Assembly: GCA_036429605.1 (NCBI GenBank)
Contig: CM071589.1
Span: 3,844,001 to 3,908,000, forward strand
Reading direction: 5' to 3'
Source: Cladobotryum mycophilum
Taxonomy: Eukaryota; Ascomycota; Sordariomycetes; Hypocreales; Hypocreaceae
DNA: 64,000 bases
The position numbers and the translations under genes are program-made. How positions within the stretch are numbered: the first letter of the stretch is position 1; each line of letters opens with the position of its first letter. This document shows positions 21,790 to 33,466 of this stretch, one piece after another. The notes under the pieces are model-generated. The model was not told the origin of the DNA. It did not search any database and saw only the letters and a list, made by a program, of their open reading frames with translations.

Positions 21790-23869
21790 CTATGCAAACT
21801 TCCATTCCATGTATCTCTCATCCCCAGCATGTCCTGTTCCAAGCGACATGTCAAACTCTTCCCTCGAGCCTTCTTCTCCGGCAATCTTTCGCAGTCTCAG
21901 GGGCCACTTGTCGATAATAGTATGCTTCTCCTTTATCGCCATGCCCATGCGTCGACCACCGTCTTCGAATTTCCATGCTCTCATGTACCTGTGCGGTTTC
22001 AATCTCGTTAGCTTGCAATGAAAAAAAAGAATGAAAAAAAAAGAATGAAAAAAGGAATGAAAAAAAGAACGAAAAAAGAGCAACCCATGTTTGTTGTGAT
22101 TGCAGTTCAACGTACTTGTTAAAATATCGATCATTGTCTCGGAAACGGTCCATGCCAAACGTGTACCGGATAAAGCCTACATCATATGTAGACTGCGATT
22201 CGGGGCGGGTGACAAAGTGCTGGACATGAGGAAAGGCATTGACCATATCGGCCATGGTATCTTCCTCCGTCATCGTTTCTCGAACGGCATTCATGAAGAG
22301 CATGATGAGGGTGGCGTGCGGGTTTGATATCTTTGGCTGTAGGAGCGGTCCGAGGTAGGCCAGCGTCTTTGCGTAGCCAAGGTATCCCATGTCGGACATG
22401 TTGGCAACCTTGAAAAGGGTAAATGTCAGCACTTGCAACTGACCGTTCAAGTTCATATCTCCTTACCTCGATGCGTGCAAAGGAGGACACGCGCACGTGC
22501 TTGGGCAGCTCCTGTGTCTCCATGTTGAAAAGCTCAAATCCAACGGGGAGACGGCGTAGTCTTGCCAAGAATCTCTTGCACAGGTTTTCTATATAATAAT
22601 AGAGCTTGCCGTAGATATCAGAGGCAGCGGCTCTGGGAGTTTTGTCCAGAACGTCAAACATGTCCCAGCCCCCGAATGGATCAGAGGAATCCTTGACTGG
22701 CCAGGTGTGATTGTTCTGGAAAAAGGTACTAGAAAAATCTTAGTGCCTGAATCAGCAAGGGCGTTTGGAGGAATACTGACGGATTCGGAACGGTAAAGGG
22801 CTCTCGACTGTGGCCAAAGGGCAATAAGACGCCATCCGTGCGGTATCTCTCCTGACACATGCGCTGCGCCGGGAGGAGACACGTATACTGCCTATCTCTG
22901 TAATCCCTGCGCTCGGGGCAGAGGGTGATGGCAGTACGGCTCACATCTGCTTCCTGCCTGGTGAGGGTTTCCGAGACGGTGACAAACCCAAGAAGCTTCC
23001 CCCAAACCTCCTTGGTGAAGACGAGGCGGATGCTGCGGGGACCAAAGTTCCACGTCTTGGCCTGCAGCGACTTGGGATTCTTGCCCGCAATCTTGTCGTT
23101 GAAGGTCTTGAGGAAGGGCCGAACCTTTGTGCGCAAGAGGTCTGCGTGGCGTTGGGTAAGGAGGGCGGAGTACCAGACGTGTATCATCAAATCAACCGCC
23201 TCGTCAACGTTGCTAAAGGTGAGGGCGATGAGCAGGATGACAACGTTCCGTGCCACAATGTCGGTATCCTTGTCATTCATGGTTACGTGGATAGCTCCCT
23301 TGAAACCATCTGGCAGCGAAGCAATCGTCTTGATGACGTTTCTCGGGTCACCAGAAGCTAGGAATTATAAATTGTATCAGCCTTGGGATGTCAAACAGCA
23401 TCCATTAGCTCGCCCAAAAAAAACTCACCGGCGCATAGCAAACGCAAACGGCCTTCAAATGCTTCTCCTTCATTCTGCTCGAGCTTGAGCATGTCAATAG
23501 CCGGCATGTTGCCCCAGAGATACTTCAAGCCTCCGAAATGGACCATGGGCGAGGGGGCCTCCCCAACAAATGCGGGTTGATGCCCGTCGAGGACCCAGCC
23601 TGGCTCCCATTTTGTCTTCAACATGGGCGACTTGCAGTCCTTGGAATGAGTGCGCCAGTGGCTGACCTGACAATCACGTCCGCAGTACTATTTGGGACGG
23701 CCTGGCATTTAGTCGATGCATTTCTCGTCGGGAGTGGGATGGGAACATCTTCTTAATGCAACTAACTGACCTGAACCAACTGACAGGCCTTGCAGGCGAA
23801 ACGGCCTTCCTCCTTGCAAGGTCCATCGGGGCTGTTGACGTTCGCACACGGGAGGATAGATCCGTCCAT
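21790..23869 (-). CDS. MYND zinc-finger protein with DUF4470
   Basis: Six exons: 23869-23771, 23687-23429, 23357-22781, 22728-22467, 22408-22116 and 21988-21790. All introns are GT-AG and frame-preserving, and the product is about 562 residues. Residues about 8-52 form a MYND-type finger split by intron 1 (C-x-nine-C, C-x-x-C, YCGRDCQ, H-x-three-H-x-x-x-C). It is followed by the DUF4470 block with GGLKYLWGNMPAIDML and the nearby NDKDTDIVARNVVIL. The rest is helical and unassigned, typical of large fungal MYND-DUF4470 proteins. MYND fingers mediate protein-protein contacts; no enzymatic motif is seen. Intron 5 carries a purine-rich minisatellite directly before its acceptor. The family call is firm, the function unknown. 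Confidence 0.85.
22018..22080. repeat. Poly-purine minisatellite inside an intron of the MYND/DUF4470 gene
   Basis: About five imperfect units of AATGAAAAAAAAG type. On the gene's strand it is a T-rich pyrimidine tract inside intron 5 (21989-22115), upstream of the acceptor, so it may serve as the polypyrimidine tract. Confidence 0.85.
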
Positions 23870-25801
23870 CTTTGTGCCGACTAGTGTTGCATTCCCCGCT
23901 CCGCTTCAGGAACGTGAGACTAAAGACGACCTAGCTCGATAACCTAAAAATGGTTTTTTGGATCCAATGGTTGTTGAGGTTATCGCGGGGGAGAGTGTTG
24001 GGAGGAGAGGAGGGGAGGGGAGGGAAGAAAAAAGTGTCGAAGAATGTTGTCCGTTTGGAAGCCGCTGCTTCAAATACCCAAAGTCGAAAGAAGCAAAGGC
24101 GAGAAAAAGTGACTGCAGGAAATCCTTTTTTTGTCAAGAGCAAAAGTGAATTGACAACCTCTACTCCAAAGCCTTTTCAGTGAATCTCTTCCCCCCTGCT
24201 CCCGTGACCTGGGAGTTACCCCTCTGGCCACCTGCATTTGTATTGCAGCGCATGTATGTATTGGCCTCCAGCTCTCTCCCAGCTGCTGGCCTGGGGGAGG
24301 GGGCATGGATGAGCACATCGCATATCCCATCCACCCATCACACGAGGCTGCCAATCATGCATGGAGGAGAGGGATGATAACAAATCAAAATGGGGGTATA
24401 AACGCCTCGTGTAACCACCCACGCTCGCCAGCTGTAAAAACTCATTTAAAATATTAATATCCTGTGACCCCGTGTTGCATGGACAGCGGAGGTAAGGTAT
24501 TTGACTGGGCGCACCCGGTGAATGAATCATTATCTGTTGGGATGGATCCATTGATAATCAATGCATCATTACACAGGCCAACAATTCGCCCGCGAAAATA
24601 GATGGAAAAAAATTGCTACATCATCCAATTGCATGCAAGTGAGAGAATAGCAACCGGAAATTACCAGAGGGGGAAAAATCTTAACTTTTATAGTAATCAA
24701 TGGCTGAGATGCAAAATGCTAAATGAGAATGGAAGGAGTCTATGCATACCTCTCCTCTACCTCCTACGGCTAAGGTATACTCTTTAATACATAGAGGCCA
24801 CAAGCACGCCTATTTAAAACTCTGGTTCTACAATTCCTCTCCAGGGCTGGCTGTTACTCAATTTCAACCTCTTCATTTCCCATCCATCTAAAGAGATTTG
24901 CTACAGTGCAGTTTACTTGTACTACATCGTTTATTCACACCATTCTTCCAACACTGGACGGTACATTGCCATGCTTTCCGAGTACCGTCGAGAGAAAACC
25001 ACCCAGCTTTTTCGCCGCCCCTATGCGGACCTTACGCGAGATTGAACGTGGACGGTTCATTTGTCAATTCATTTCGCCAAAAGACGTCGATGGAGCTTTA
25101 CCTTCGCAGTCGGCAATACACAGCATCATCTCTCTCTATGGAGCCATCTGTACTGAGGTCAAAATATGTTGTTGTGCATATAGTAAGATAGAGGAAGCCT
25201 TGGGAGTAAATCCTTGGAATGACAATGTTGAATTGACAGCCCCACTTTTCGTGTCTGTACCTGAATGACTGCGACTCCAGGGTGGTAATGAGAGTGCTTG
25301 AGTGCTGACAGGTTCCCGTCATCAGAGCAAGGATTCAGCGCCTTTGGATGGTGGCTCAGGTTATTTTGGGTTTGCACGTACATCCTTCATGGGACGTATA
25401 TTTTCCCTTTTTGGCTATAGATTGACAACACGTAGTCTAGGTAAGTAGGAGGTAGCCACGCACGCGGGAGAAGAACACAAAACACTGGACCCGAGCCTAC
25501 ATATGGTAAATGTAGGTAATTAATAACAATGGAATCCTAGAAATAGACAGGAACCAGAGGACCTGTTAGATACAAGAGAGACAGACAGAAACGTCAGAAA
25601 CTAAGCGACATAACATAATAGCTACGGATCTCCTCCCAAGACAAGGAGACGAAGCTTCCTCTTACAGTTGATCATCTTCTGGTACAGGTTATTTTATTTG
25701 TATTTTTTTGTTTCATTTCTAATTTTATTTTATTATTGACATTTATTTTATTTTAAAAATTCATTTTCTTCTTCCTTCCCTTTTCCCACGAAACATAAAC
25801 T
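23870..25801. other. Intergenic, about 1.9 kb, with a probable repeat remnant
   Basis: No supportable gene. It has a GGGGAGAGGA-type purine run near 23990-24030 and an AT-rich leader before the FAD monooxygenase (T-rich at 25680-25780). A probable copy of the dispersed repeat lies at about 25530-25640. Confidence 0.5.
25530..25640 (-). repeat. Probable dispersed repeat family R remnant, copy 5
   Basis: The complement contains TTTCTGACGTTTCTGTCTG followed by TCTCTTGTATC, resembling the pyrimidine-rich part of the copies at 34540-34600 and 36240-36300. The diagnostic core is not preserved, so this is a weaker call. Confidence 0.35.
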
Positions 25802-27238
25802 ATGGGAGCAACAAGACCAAAAGTCGTTGGCATCGTTGGCGCTGCCATTGGTGGCCCGACTCTGGCCATTCAAATTCTCTCCCATCCAACCCTCAAAAGA
25901 GCTTTTAGGCCGATATTGATCGACCAAGCTCCTGCGCCAGGTCTGGAGAACGGAAAGCATCGCGCGGGTGCCACAGTTAGCCTTTTCGCAAATGGTCTAT
26001 ATCCGTTGTATCAACTCGGCCTGAGAGGCGCTATTGAGAAATACGGCTACGAGTATGATGCCTTGTCCACGTGGAGAGGTTCCCTCGATGGCTCTTACAG
26101 GCAGATTAGTCGGATGCCAAATGCCATGTGGAGCAATGACCTCCAGACTGGTGTCAGGTATTTTGAGCGACATGCTCTGCAGGGCTTGCTTCTCGACAAG
26201 ATGAGGGAGTTGGGAGGACAAGACGTGTCCTGGGGGAAAAAAGCTACTGGGTACCAAGCCCTTGGTGATGGAAAGACGAGGATACGTTTTGCAGACGGCG
26301 GGGTGCTTGATGTGGATCTGCTGGTTGGTGCGGACGGCGGGTACTCGACTGTGAGGAGATTCATTCTCGATCAGAGGGATCTGACAACGGCAGAGGAGAG
26401 ATGGATGCCGGATTCGATGGGAATAACGTGCTTCTACGGTGTCTCGGAGGGAAGAAAAGGGAACCATCCTATTTGCGACTTTTCAGACGCCCATGGTATT
26501 TGGCTTGATCGAGGAGTGCTCTCAACTGGGCCCTTGCTCAATGGTCGAATCCGATGGGATTTAATCCTACCAGAAGAAGATGCGTCCTCGCCAGCAATCC
26601 AAAACGAGCGAGCATCTAAGCCAACCACGGAATCGTGGCAGTCTTCCATAGCTCCAAGCCAGTATCCGCTCGCTTCCACGGTGGAAATCCTGCAGAGGCA
26701 CAGTAACGTCTCCCATCCCTATGCGGGCAACCTCGAGGCGCTCTTGACCTCCGCCGATCGCATTATCCGCAGCCCGCTACGGCAGCGCGTCTGGAAGCCG
26801 GACGAAATCCAATGGGGCAACGCCGTCGTGGTGGGTGATGCCTCGAGGCTCATGCTGCCGACGAGCGGCCAGGGCTCCGGCTTTGCTGTGGAAGATGCAA
26901 CGATGCTCGCCAACCAGCTTGTTAGGTATGCGTCCTCTCCTGTATCTGGTGATGCCGAGCTGCGCAGGGCGCTTGAGGAGTATGCTCGCTCGAGGCAGTC
27001 CAGGTCGAGGTTGATGGCGTACACAGCCGCGACGGTAGCAAAGATGGGCATGGGAGGCAGCTTTTACTGGAGGATGATTAGGAATATGTCTGGTTGGGTT
27101 GCACCAAATCCCCTTTCAAAGTAAGTTGGACTCGTAATGACACGCTTGGTGTAACGGTGCTGACGGTTTATTTATAGAGATGCAAAACGAAAAGATCCGT
27201 GGCCGATGGATGGCCGGTTTGATATTGACATTGATTGA
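25802..27238 (+). CDS. FAD-dependent monooxygenase (aromatic hydroxylase-like flavoprotein)
   Basis: The exons are 25802-27120 and 27178-27238, joined across a 57-bp GTAAGT...TAG intron that completes a Lys codon; the product is about 459 residues. An N-terminal Rossmann motif (GIVGAAIGGP) is present. The usual middle glycine of GxGxxG is Ala, a known tolerated variant. A DG-type motif (VGADGGYSTVRR, about residues 178-189) and a GD motif (VVVGDASRLMLPTSGQG, about residues 343-359) complete the FAD-binding fold of class A flavin monooxygenases. Such enzymes hydroxylate or epoxidise small molecules with NAD(P)H and O2. It stands alone, without other biosynthetic genes next to it, so no substrate can be proposed. 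The stop codon lies within a TTGA tetranucleotide repeat. Confidence 0.87.
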
Positions 27239-27251
27239 TTGATTGATTGAT
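27229..27251. repeat. Tetranucleotide microsatellite (TTGA)n spanning a stop codon
   Basis: About five tandem TTGA/TGAT units overlap the last codons and TGA of the FAD monooxygenase (27236-27238) and continue into the 3' flank. Confidence 0.85.
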
Positions 27252-27751
27252 GGAATGAAGGAATGAATGAACTTGCAATGCAACGATCCGATCACAGAAT
27301 GCTGTGAATTCAATGGTGTCAATTTCTGACATTTCAAAAGTTGTCTATAGAGAACAAGACATTTGAACAAAAAAGCATACAAAATGGTATTCTGTGTCCC
27401 AACCACCCGACCTCACTCCCATTTCACAACCCATCCCGAAATCGTGATATAAAGCATATACAAAAGAAACGTAAAATATCGCGCCAGTCTACGCCTGATG
27501 AAAAACAAAACTTCGCTCCCAACTTCAACCCACGCTGCTCCGTGATTCACAAAATCATTATTTGTCTCCCCCTGGTCGCCCAACGTTGTTAACGACTGTT
27601 TGGTATCATGGGCGATCCCCGCCTCGACTTCACCTTATTTTTTATATCACAGCCCCCTCCCTGGCATCAACTCTATAATCCTGTTTGAAGAAGTAGAAGA
27701 AGAAAAAGAAAAAGAAAAAGAATGAACAGGATTGAATTTTCCAAAAAATCA
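27239..27751. other. Intergenic between convergent genes
   Basis: 3' flanks of the FAD monooxygenase and the DUF7053 gene. AT-rich, with an A-rich GAAAAAGAAAAAG tract at about 27698-27722. No gene seen. Confidence 0.5.
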
Positions 27752-28882
27752 TTATTTGTGTTCTTGGTGTGCCGCTAGTTCGTTGACAAATCCTGGATAG
27801 CCGCCAGTGGCACCGTTGCTGACCATGGAGTTGCCACTCATCCTATGGGGGTCGACCATTCCCGGGCTCAGCTGCTGCGACAATCGGGGATCCGCGTTGA
27901 CCGAGCTGCGATTCGAGTTGGGGAAGCCGGGGCTTGGCTGTCCCGAGCTGGTCCGCCCAGGCGACGGCTGTTGTTGATGATAATACATGTAATCTCCAGG
28001 GAGCTCCATGGCAACAATTTGCTCCTTTGGAGGAACTGGCGGAGGGGCATAGCCGCCTTGTTGGAGGTAGTATGGGTTCTGGTGATGGTACATTTGTGGG
28101 GAGGGTGACGTGGGTACTTGTAGTGGCTGGGCATACATGGGATAGGTTGGAGAGTAGCTTGGCGGGAGGTGTGCGGCATTTGCCAGTTGCGGGCTCATGG
28201 GGGTCAGATAGGGATGGCCTTGCTGGGCTTGCTGGGCTTCCGCCATCTTGCTTGCTCTATCCTGGCTGGCCGCGGATCGATCGTTGGGGTTGACAGTCCT
28301 GAGCTTGCCGTCCTCCATCATGGCTTTGAGAACGCCGGCGTCCAGAAGCTCGGCCTTTTTGATGATGCGATGTACCATTTCCTTGCTGGCGGCTTTGAGC
28401 TGGGCCTTGACAAAGGAAACCATGGTGATGTTGCACTTGAACTCAATGTCCTCGCGCAGGTAGAGGCCGTCGGATGGTGCTCCTAGCGACTCGAGGCCAA
28501 TCTCACGGTGCTCAGGGGGCTCGATACCGGGCTGGTTGCCGGAAATGCGATAGGTGTTGCGTAAATCGATGTTCATGGGCGCGTAGATGTGCGTCTGAAG
28601 ACCCCAGGGCATGTTGTGGAAGCATCCATTGAACGAGATCTTGCCCGAACCAAACTTGCCGGCTCCGGGGATGTACTGAATGCGTTCCTCGATCTCGTAC
28701 CACGTGCTGTAGAATTCATCGGCGGCGGCATTGCGAGGGGCGGTGATGGGTTTGTGACCAAGAACGAGGGGGTTGACTCCAATGACTTCGCTGTGGGAGT
28801 GAAGAATGTCGATGGCGAGCTGTCGCGGGATGAAGCCTGGGATGGGCGTCACGACGGTGAACGCCTCCTTTTTGCGCAACAT
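27752..28882 (-). CDS. DUF7053 domain protein with Pro/Gln/Tyr-rich tail
   Basis: A single exon of 376 residues starting MLRKKEAFTVVTPIPGF at 28882. Residues about 1-180 form the compact domain I recognise as the fungal DUF7053 family, with PGAGKFGSGKISFNGCFHN and a later stretch ending in HRIIKKAELLDAGVL. The C-terminal half (about 215-376) is disordered and rich in Pro, Gln, Tyr and Ser, with PYLTPMSPQ and many PSP motifs, and could be phosphorylated. There is no signal peptide or membrane segment. The function is unknown. The tail is partly encoded by CAG-type repeats. Confidence 0.82.
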   Translation of the reverse strand: MLRKKEAFTVVTPIPGFIPRQLAIDILHSHSEVIGVNPLVLGHKPITAPRNAAADEFYSTWYEIEERIQYIPGAGKFGSGKISFNGCFHNMPWGLQTHIYAPMNIDLRNTYRISGNQPGIEPPEHREIGLESLGAPSDGLYLREDIEFKCNITMVSFVKAQLKAASKEMVHRIIKKAELLDAGVLKAMMEDGKLRTVNPNDRSAASQDRASKMAEAQQAQQGHPYLTPMSPQLANAAHLPPSYSPTYPMYAQPLQVPTSPSPQMYHHQNPYYLQQGGYAPPPVPPKEQIVAMELPGDYMYYHQQQPSPGRTSSGQPSPGFPNSNRSSVNADPRLSQQLSPGMVDPHRMSGNSMVSNGATGGYPGFVNELAAHQEHK

Positions 28883-30658
28883 TTTATTTTTAGTCTTATT
28901 TTTTCAGGTAATAATGGATGTGATGCCGATTAATTTCTGTGCTGAATGAAATGAAGAGGCCAAAAAAAGAGGAAAAGAGTCGAGCTGGTGAAAATATGGC
29001 GGCCAATATGAATTTAATGCTGGCAACCTTGTCTTAGAGCTGGAGCTGAGAACGATTCGCCCCGCAGTGATGTTCAGCCCTGGAAATGGATGATTGGACA
29101 CTGATCGGCGGGATAACGTCAGGTAAGTAGTTTTGGGGTAGCACAACGATTTGGCGGATGCGGAAGATGGAGGATGGAAGAAGAAGAAGAGGAAGAAGAA
29201 TAAAAAGGAGGAAAAGTGTTTCAGCCTTCCAACTATGTGTGAGAAATAGAGAAGGGAAGAAAAAAGTAATAGTCAATCCCACAAGAAGATAAAGGATGCA
29301 ACGCAAAATTAAGGGAATGCCGTCAGCACATTAGTAGTTTGAGCGGGGGGACCGACCTTTACACTTCTTCTCTCTGCCCAGAATGGATGGATGCTACTTT
29401 GAATGTACCGGTATCCAATTGCCAACGGCGGTGGCACCAAAAGGGCAGAAGAGACTTTTCTCCCAGCTCCAAGCAAAGGTGTAAGCACTTGGTGCGGGAG
29501 AGGGAGAGAGAGAGGCCTTGAAGCAAGTACCAGTTTGTTCCAGTGCTTTTCATAAGGGCGCCCGCCAACGCCACGGGACACACCCAATGATGGATGGTTG
29601 CTTCGCCCCAGAGAGCCCTCGCTTGCACATGGTAATCCATAGTAGTAGTCAGTCACTCAGTCACTCAGTCAGTCCCCCTCCCAAGCCTCTCTTTACGAGG
29701 GCGAGCCCTTGAGTCGTCAACACTTGGTCCCCCCAAAGTCTCCGCCAAGTCTTTCCCAGCAAGGGTTACAAGAGTCGAGCATAAGAGTCCAGCCCTACAC
29801 TAGTTTTGCATGTGGGTTCTGGCTCTTGTCTGGGTTGGGTTGGCTCTCCCATCAAGCAACCAAGATTAGCACTCGCATCCTTGCTGGAGCTCCGCCTGGG
29901 AACAGGGCATTGCGCGTCTATGACAGGGTTGACGTCAGGAGAAAGGATTCGCTGGCTCATGTGTTAGCGTCTGTGTAGCTTCGAGGTACTACTATTAGAC
30001 TACTAGGTATGCATACCAGTACCTACAAGTAGTACCACTTAGTTCTGGTTGTCAAAGTCCAATGGATGTTTGGTGCCCCTTTCAATAATGCTCCGTAGCT
30101 CAGAGGAGGGAGAGTGCAAGCAATGCCTTGTTGGATGGCTTCCTAACCCAACGGGAACGGGTCGCTTTGGCCTGCTGCAGAAGGGAGACAGAGTCCAACA
30201 GTCAGGGTCTTACACGCGTTTGGAATGAATCCATGGGACATCCACCCGTTTGCAGCGGACATGGCTACTTCCGGGATACCTGAAATAGATCTTAGCAGCG
30301 TTAGGTGGGGGGCGAAACATGGATTCTGCACCTGTCTGTCTGCACCATATGCACTGCACCATTACCTGTACCTGTCGTGTTTCGTTTCCAGTCCCAACCA
30401 TCCATCCATGGTTTCTTCTTTGGTGCTCCCCCTGCAGTGTGCGTGTGTGTGTAGGTACCGTACCGCTCCAGCAACAGACACAGGCGGTGGCATCATCGAT
30501 CCATCATCTCTCACCTTACACATACAATCTAATCTGATAACCTTGGAACAATCAATCCATCTCCCCTCCCGTCTCAAGAGATTCCATCTTCCTTCCATCA
30601 AAATAACGTTCCCATCCATCATCCATCCATCACCGTGACAAATGCTCTGAACTGAACC
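28883..30658. other. Intergenic, divergent promoters of the DUF7053 and fasciclin genes
   Basis: About 1.8 kb with no supportable gene. GAAGAAGA-type purine runs near 29170-29200 and a CAGTCACT tandem at 29645-29675 are the only patterns seen. CCATCC-rich leader sequence precedes the fasciclin start. Confidence 0.5.
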
Positions 30659-32112
30659 ATGACCAAATCCACCTCCATCAGTGCCGCCGCGTTCCTCTCG
30701 CTGGCCGCGTGTGCCAGTTCGTTTGTTCTTCCCGAGTCAGCCGCCAGCCAGAGGCCTCTGCGCGGATCTCACCCATCCGTCGATATCACAGCCCCCGGAG
30801 GCGGGAACTTCCGGTGGCCAGGTCTCCCATCAACTGGTTCCTTTGATGAGTCCCGATTCGGCCTCGAAGATGCTCCTGCGGATCATGTCCACGCCGCTAT
30901 TGACAGTCTCGTGAACGAGGTGCAAACGGCCCGTGGACGCGTCCATGACGAGTTTGCCAAAGTCTTTGGTTTCGGTGATGGACTTGCTGACATCTCCACT
31001 GATCACCATTCTCCTCATCACCCTGGCGACACGGCCAATTTCACAATCTATCAGCTCATAAGCAGTAGTCAACACACCACAAAATTTGCCAAGATCGTGG
31101 ATAAGCACCCGAGCATCGTCGACTTACTGAACAGCACCGATGCCAACTACACCCTCTTTGTGCCCACTGACGAGGCCTTTGCCGAGATCCCAGACGACCA
31201 TCCTGATCCCCCAAAGGAGTATGTCGAAGATGTCTTGCGCTACCATATTGGACTGGACAAGTATTCCGCGGGCAAAATTCTGAGCACGTACACCATTCCA
31301 TCAGCGTTGAATGAGAAGTTCCTTGGCGGTGAGCCTCAGCGTCTTCGCACATCCTTTGGTCTCGGTGGTGTCAAGATCAACTTTTACAGCAAGGTTGTCG
31401 CAGCTGATATTGTATGTTCAAATCTGAAACGCCTTTACACTGCATGCGCACATCTTTTGCTGACCACCCATGGGTTCGTGCCCATTAGGCTGCGAGCAAT
31501 GGAGTTATCCACGGGGTTAATCACATTCTGATCCCGCCCCCATTCATTGGAGGCATTCTCAATCTATTCCCTAACCGCTTCTCAACCCTGTTGCTGGCCT
31601 ATGAAAAGACGGATTTCGTCAAATTTCTCCATAGCGTCAAATCGGATGGCAACACCGTCTTTGCGCCCACTAACGGAGCCTTTGCATGGCTTGGTCCCAA
31701 GGCCAATGCGTTCCTCTTCAATACCGAACAGGGTAAAAAGTATTTGAGCGCCCTCCTCAAGTATCAAATCGTTCCCGACGTCACGCTCTACACTGACGCC
31801 ATTTACGACGAGAGAAAGGGCGAGGATAGCTCGTCGAATATGGGCTACCAGAGCGAACACTACGACCTCCCAACTTTGCTTGGTGATGCCCGCATTGGTG
31901 TTGACATTGCCCGAATCTTTGGCTTCGCTACCATGAAAGTCAACGGTTTTACCCAGGTGATTGTGGCTAATGGTATTGGCAAGAATGGTGTGATTCAGGT
32001 TGTCGACCAAGTTCCTCTCCCACCATACAAACACAAGTCTGCCGCAGAGGAGATGTTTGGTGATGTCGATGTTGAGGAGCTCAAGGAGAGGCTCGAGCCT
32101 TATTTGGAGTAA
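30659..32112 (+). CDS. Secreted fasciclin (FAS1) domain protein
   Basis: The exons are 30659-31411 and 31489-32112, with a 77-bp intron (GTATGT...TAG); the product is 458 residues. An N-terminal hydrophobic segment (AAAFLSLAACASSFVLP, about residues 10-26) reads as a signal peptide. Two FAS1 domains follow, at about 125-290 (YTLFVPTDEAFAEIP and, spanning the intron, NGVIHGVNHIL) and about 295-450 (TVFAPTNGAFAWLG, NGVIQVVD). FAS1 domains act in cell adhesion at the cell surface. No C-terminal GPI-type hydrophobic tail is present, so it is probably soluble or wall-associated. The family call is secure. Confidence 0.9.
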
Positions 32113-32395
32113 TCTTGCGAGTTTATGATGTGTTATGAATTAACAGACCGATCTTGGTAAACGGATTTGCGATGGAGCATTCTCTTCGTTGAGGCCAATG
32201 GCCCATGCTTTCTATGCAGGCGATGTACTTGATAGAAGCATCTTATGACAGAGCAAGCATGACATTCTTTGAGATGATATTTGACGAGTTTCATTCATGA
32301 ACATCTTGCATTCACTTTCAAATTAGTCGTGTAAAGCATCAATCAGGTAAACGACTCGAATAGTTTCGTCAATTTATTTACTGCACTACAGCGTT

Positions 32396-33466
32396 TCACA
32401 GCCACTTTTGCTTGTTCTGCTCGACAAACTCCTTCCACGTGGTGGGCTTCTCCTCCAACAGGGCCAAGCTCTCGGCTAAATCCTCCCCGCCATAATAGCC
32501 TGGATCCTCCAGAAGCTTAAAGTTCTCCATCATCTCTTGGGCGATGCTGGGCGACAAGAACGACTTCCATGTCTCATCCGGGATTTGAACGGCTTTGGCC
32601 GGCTTGCCGATGACTTCGGAGAATTCTGAGATGAGCTTCTCGAGGGAGTAGTAGTCTGTCGCACCGAGGATGTGCTTGTTGGTGTAGGCGGGGAAGTTTT
32701 TGAGGGCGGCCTTGACGAATTTGCCTTGCAATATGTTAGCGACGTACATCCATGTATCATCAAGACTCAATGTGAGGATTACCAGTGTCGGTCACGTCAA
32801 AGAGGGGACTTTTGGCCTTTGTGGGCGAGACCGGGACAGCCAGCGTATATCCGCCTTCCTCATTCTTCTTAATCATGGTAGTGAAGCCGCTCATGAACAT
32901 CCCCGGGAGGAAGAAAGTGCCAGGGACACCGCTGTCCCGGATATACTGCTCGATGTCGGCTTTTCCATCAAAGTGGGAGATGTGGGTGAGGCGACCGTTG
33001 CTGGCCTTGTTGGTGTTGATGAGGGACGAGAAGATGATGTGCTTGACGCCGGCGGACTTGGCAGCGTCGGTGACTGCTTTTCCCTGGGCGATTTCGGTCT
33101 CTGCGGACATGCTCTCCCAGAAGTTGGTGACGAGGAAGACAGTGTGAGCGTCTTTGACGGCCGGGGCTGCCTGCTCGGGACTTGACATGTCGGCCTGCAA
33201 CATGCATTATGAGATTCATATTTCTTTTCTTCTTCTTCTTTTTTTTTGTACCCCAAGAATGATGTAGTACGTACGACAACAAGGTCAACACCCTGGGCAG
33301 CCAATGCCTTTGCAGCAGGCTTGTTCACATCACGAGTGATGCCCCGGATTTTAAACTCCTTGGACAGAGTAGGGTCGGCGAGGACAGCCTTGATAACAGA
33401 GCCTCCCTGGTTGCCCGTGGCGCCGAAGACGGTGAGGATTTTGGACATGGCTGATCTTGCTGACAT
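32396..33466 (-). CDS. NmrA-like NAD(P)-binding protein
   Basis: The exons are 33466-33275, 33194-32783 and 32724-32396, with introns of 80 and 58 bp; the product is 310 residues. The N-terminal dinucleotide motif is VFGATGNQGGSV (about residues 13-24). The central part has HTVFLVTNFWE and KHIIFSSL, and the C-terminal substrate-side domain includes KHILGATDYYS, all as in NmrA/HSCARG-like atypical short-chain dehydrogenases. These bind NAD(P) and often act as redox sensors or transcriptional co-regulators rather than enzymes. A second in-frame ATG lies six codons downstream (MSKILTVFG) and is an equally good start. Confidence 0.9.
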
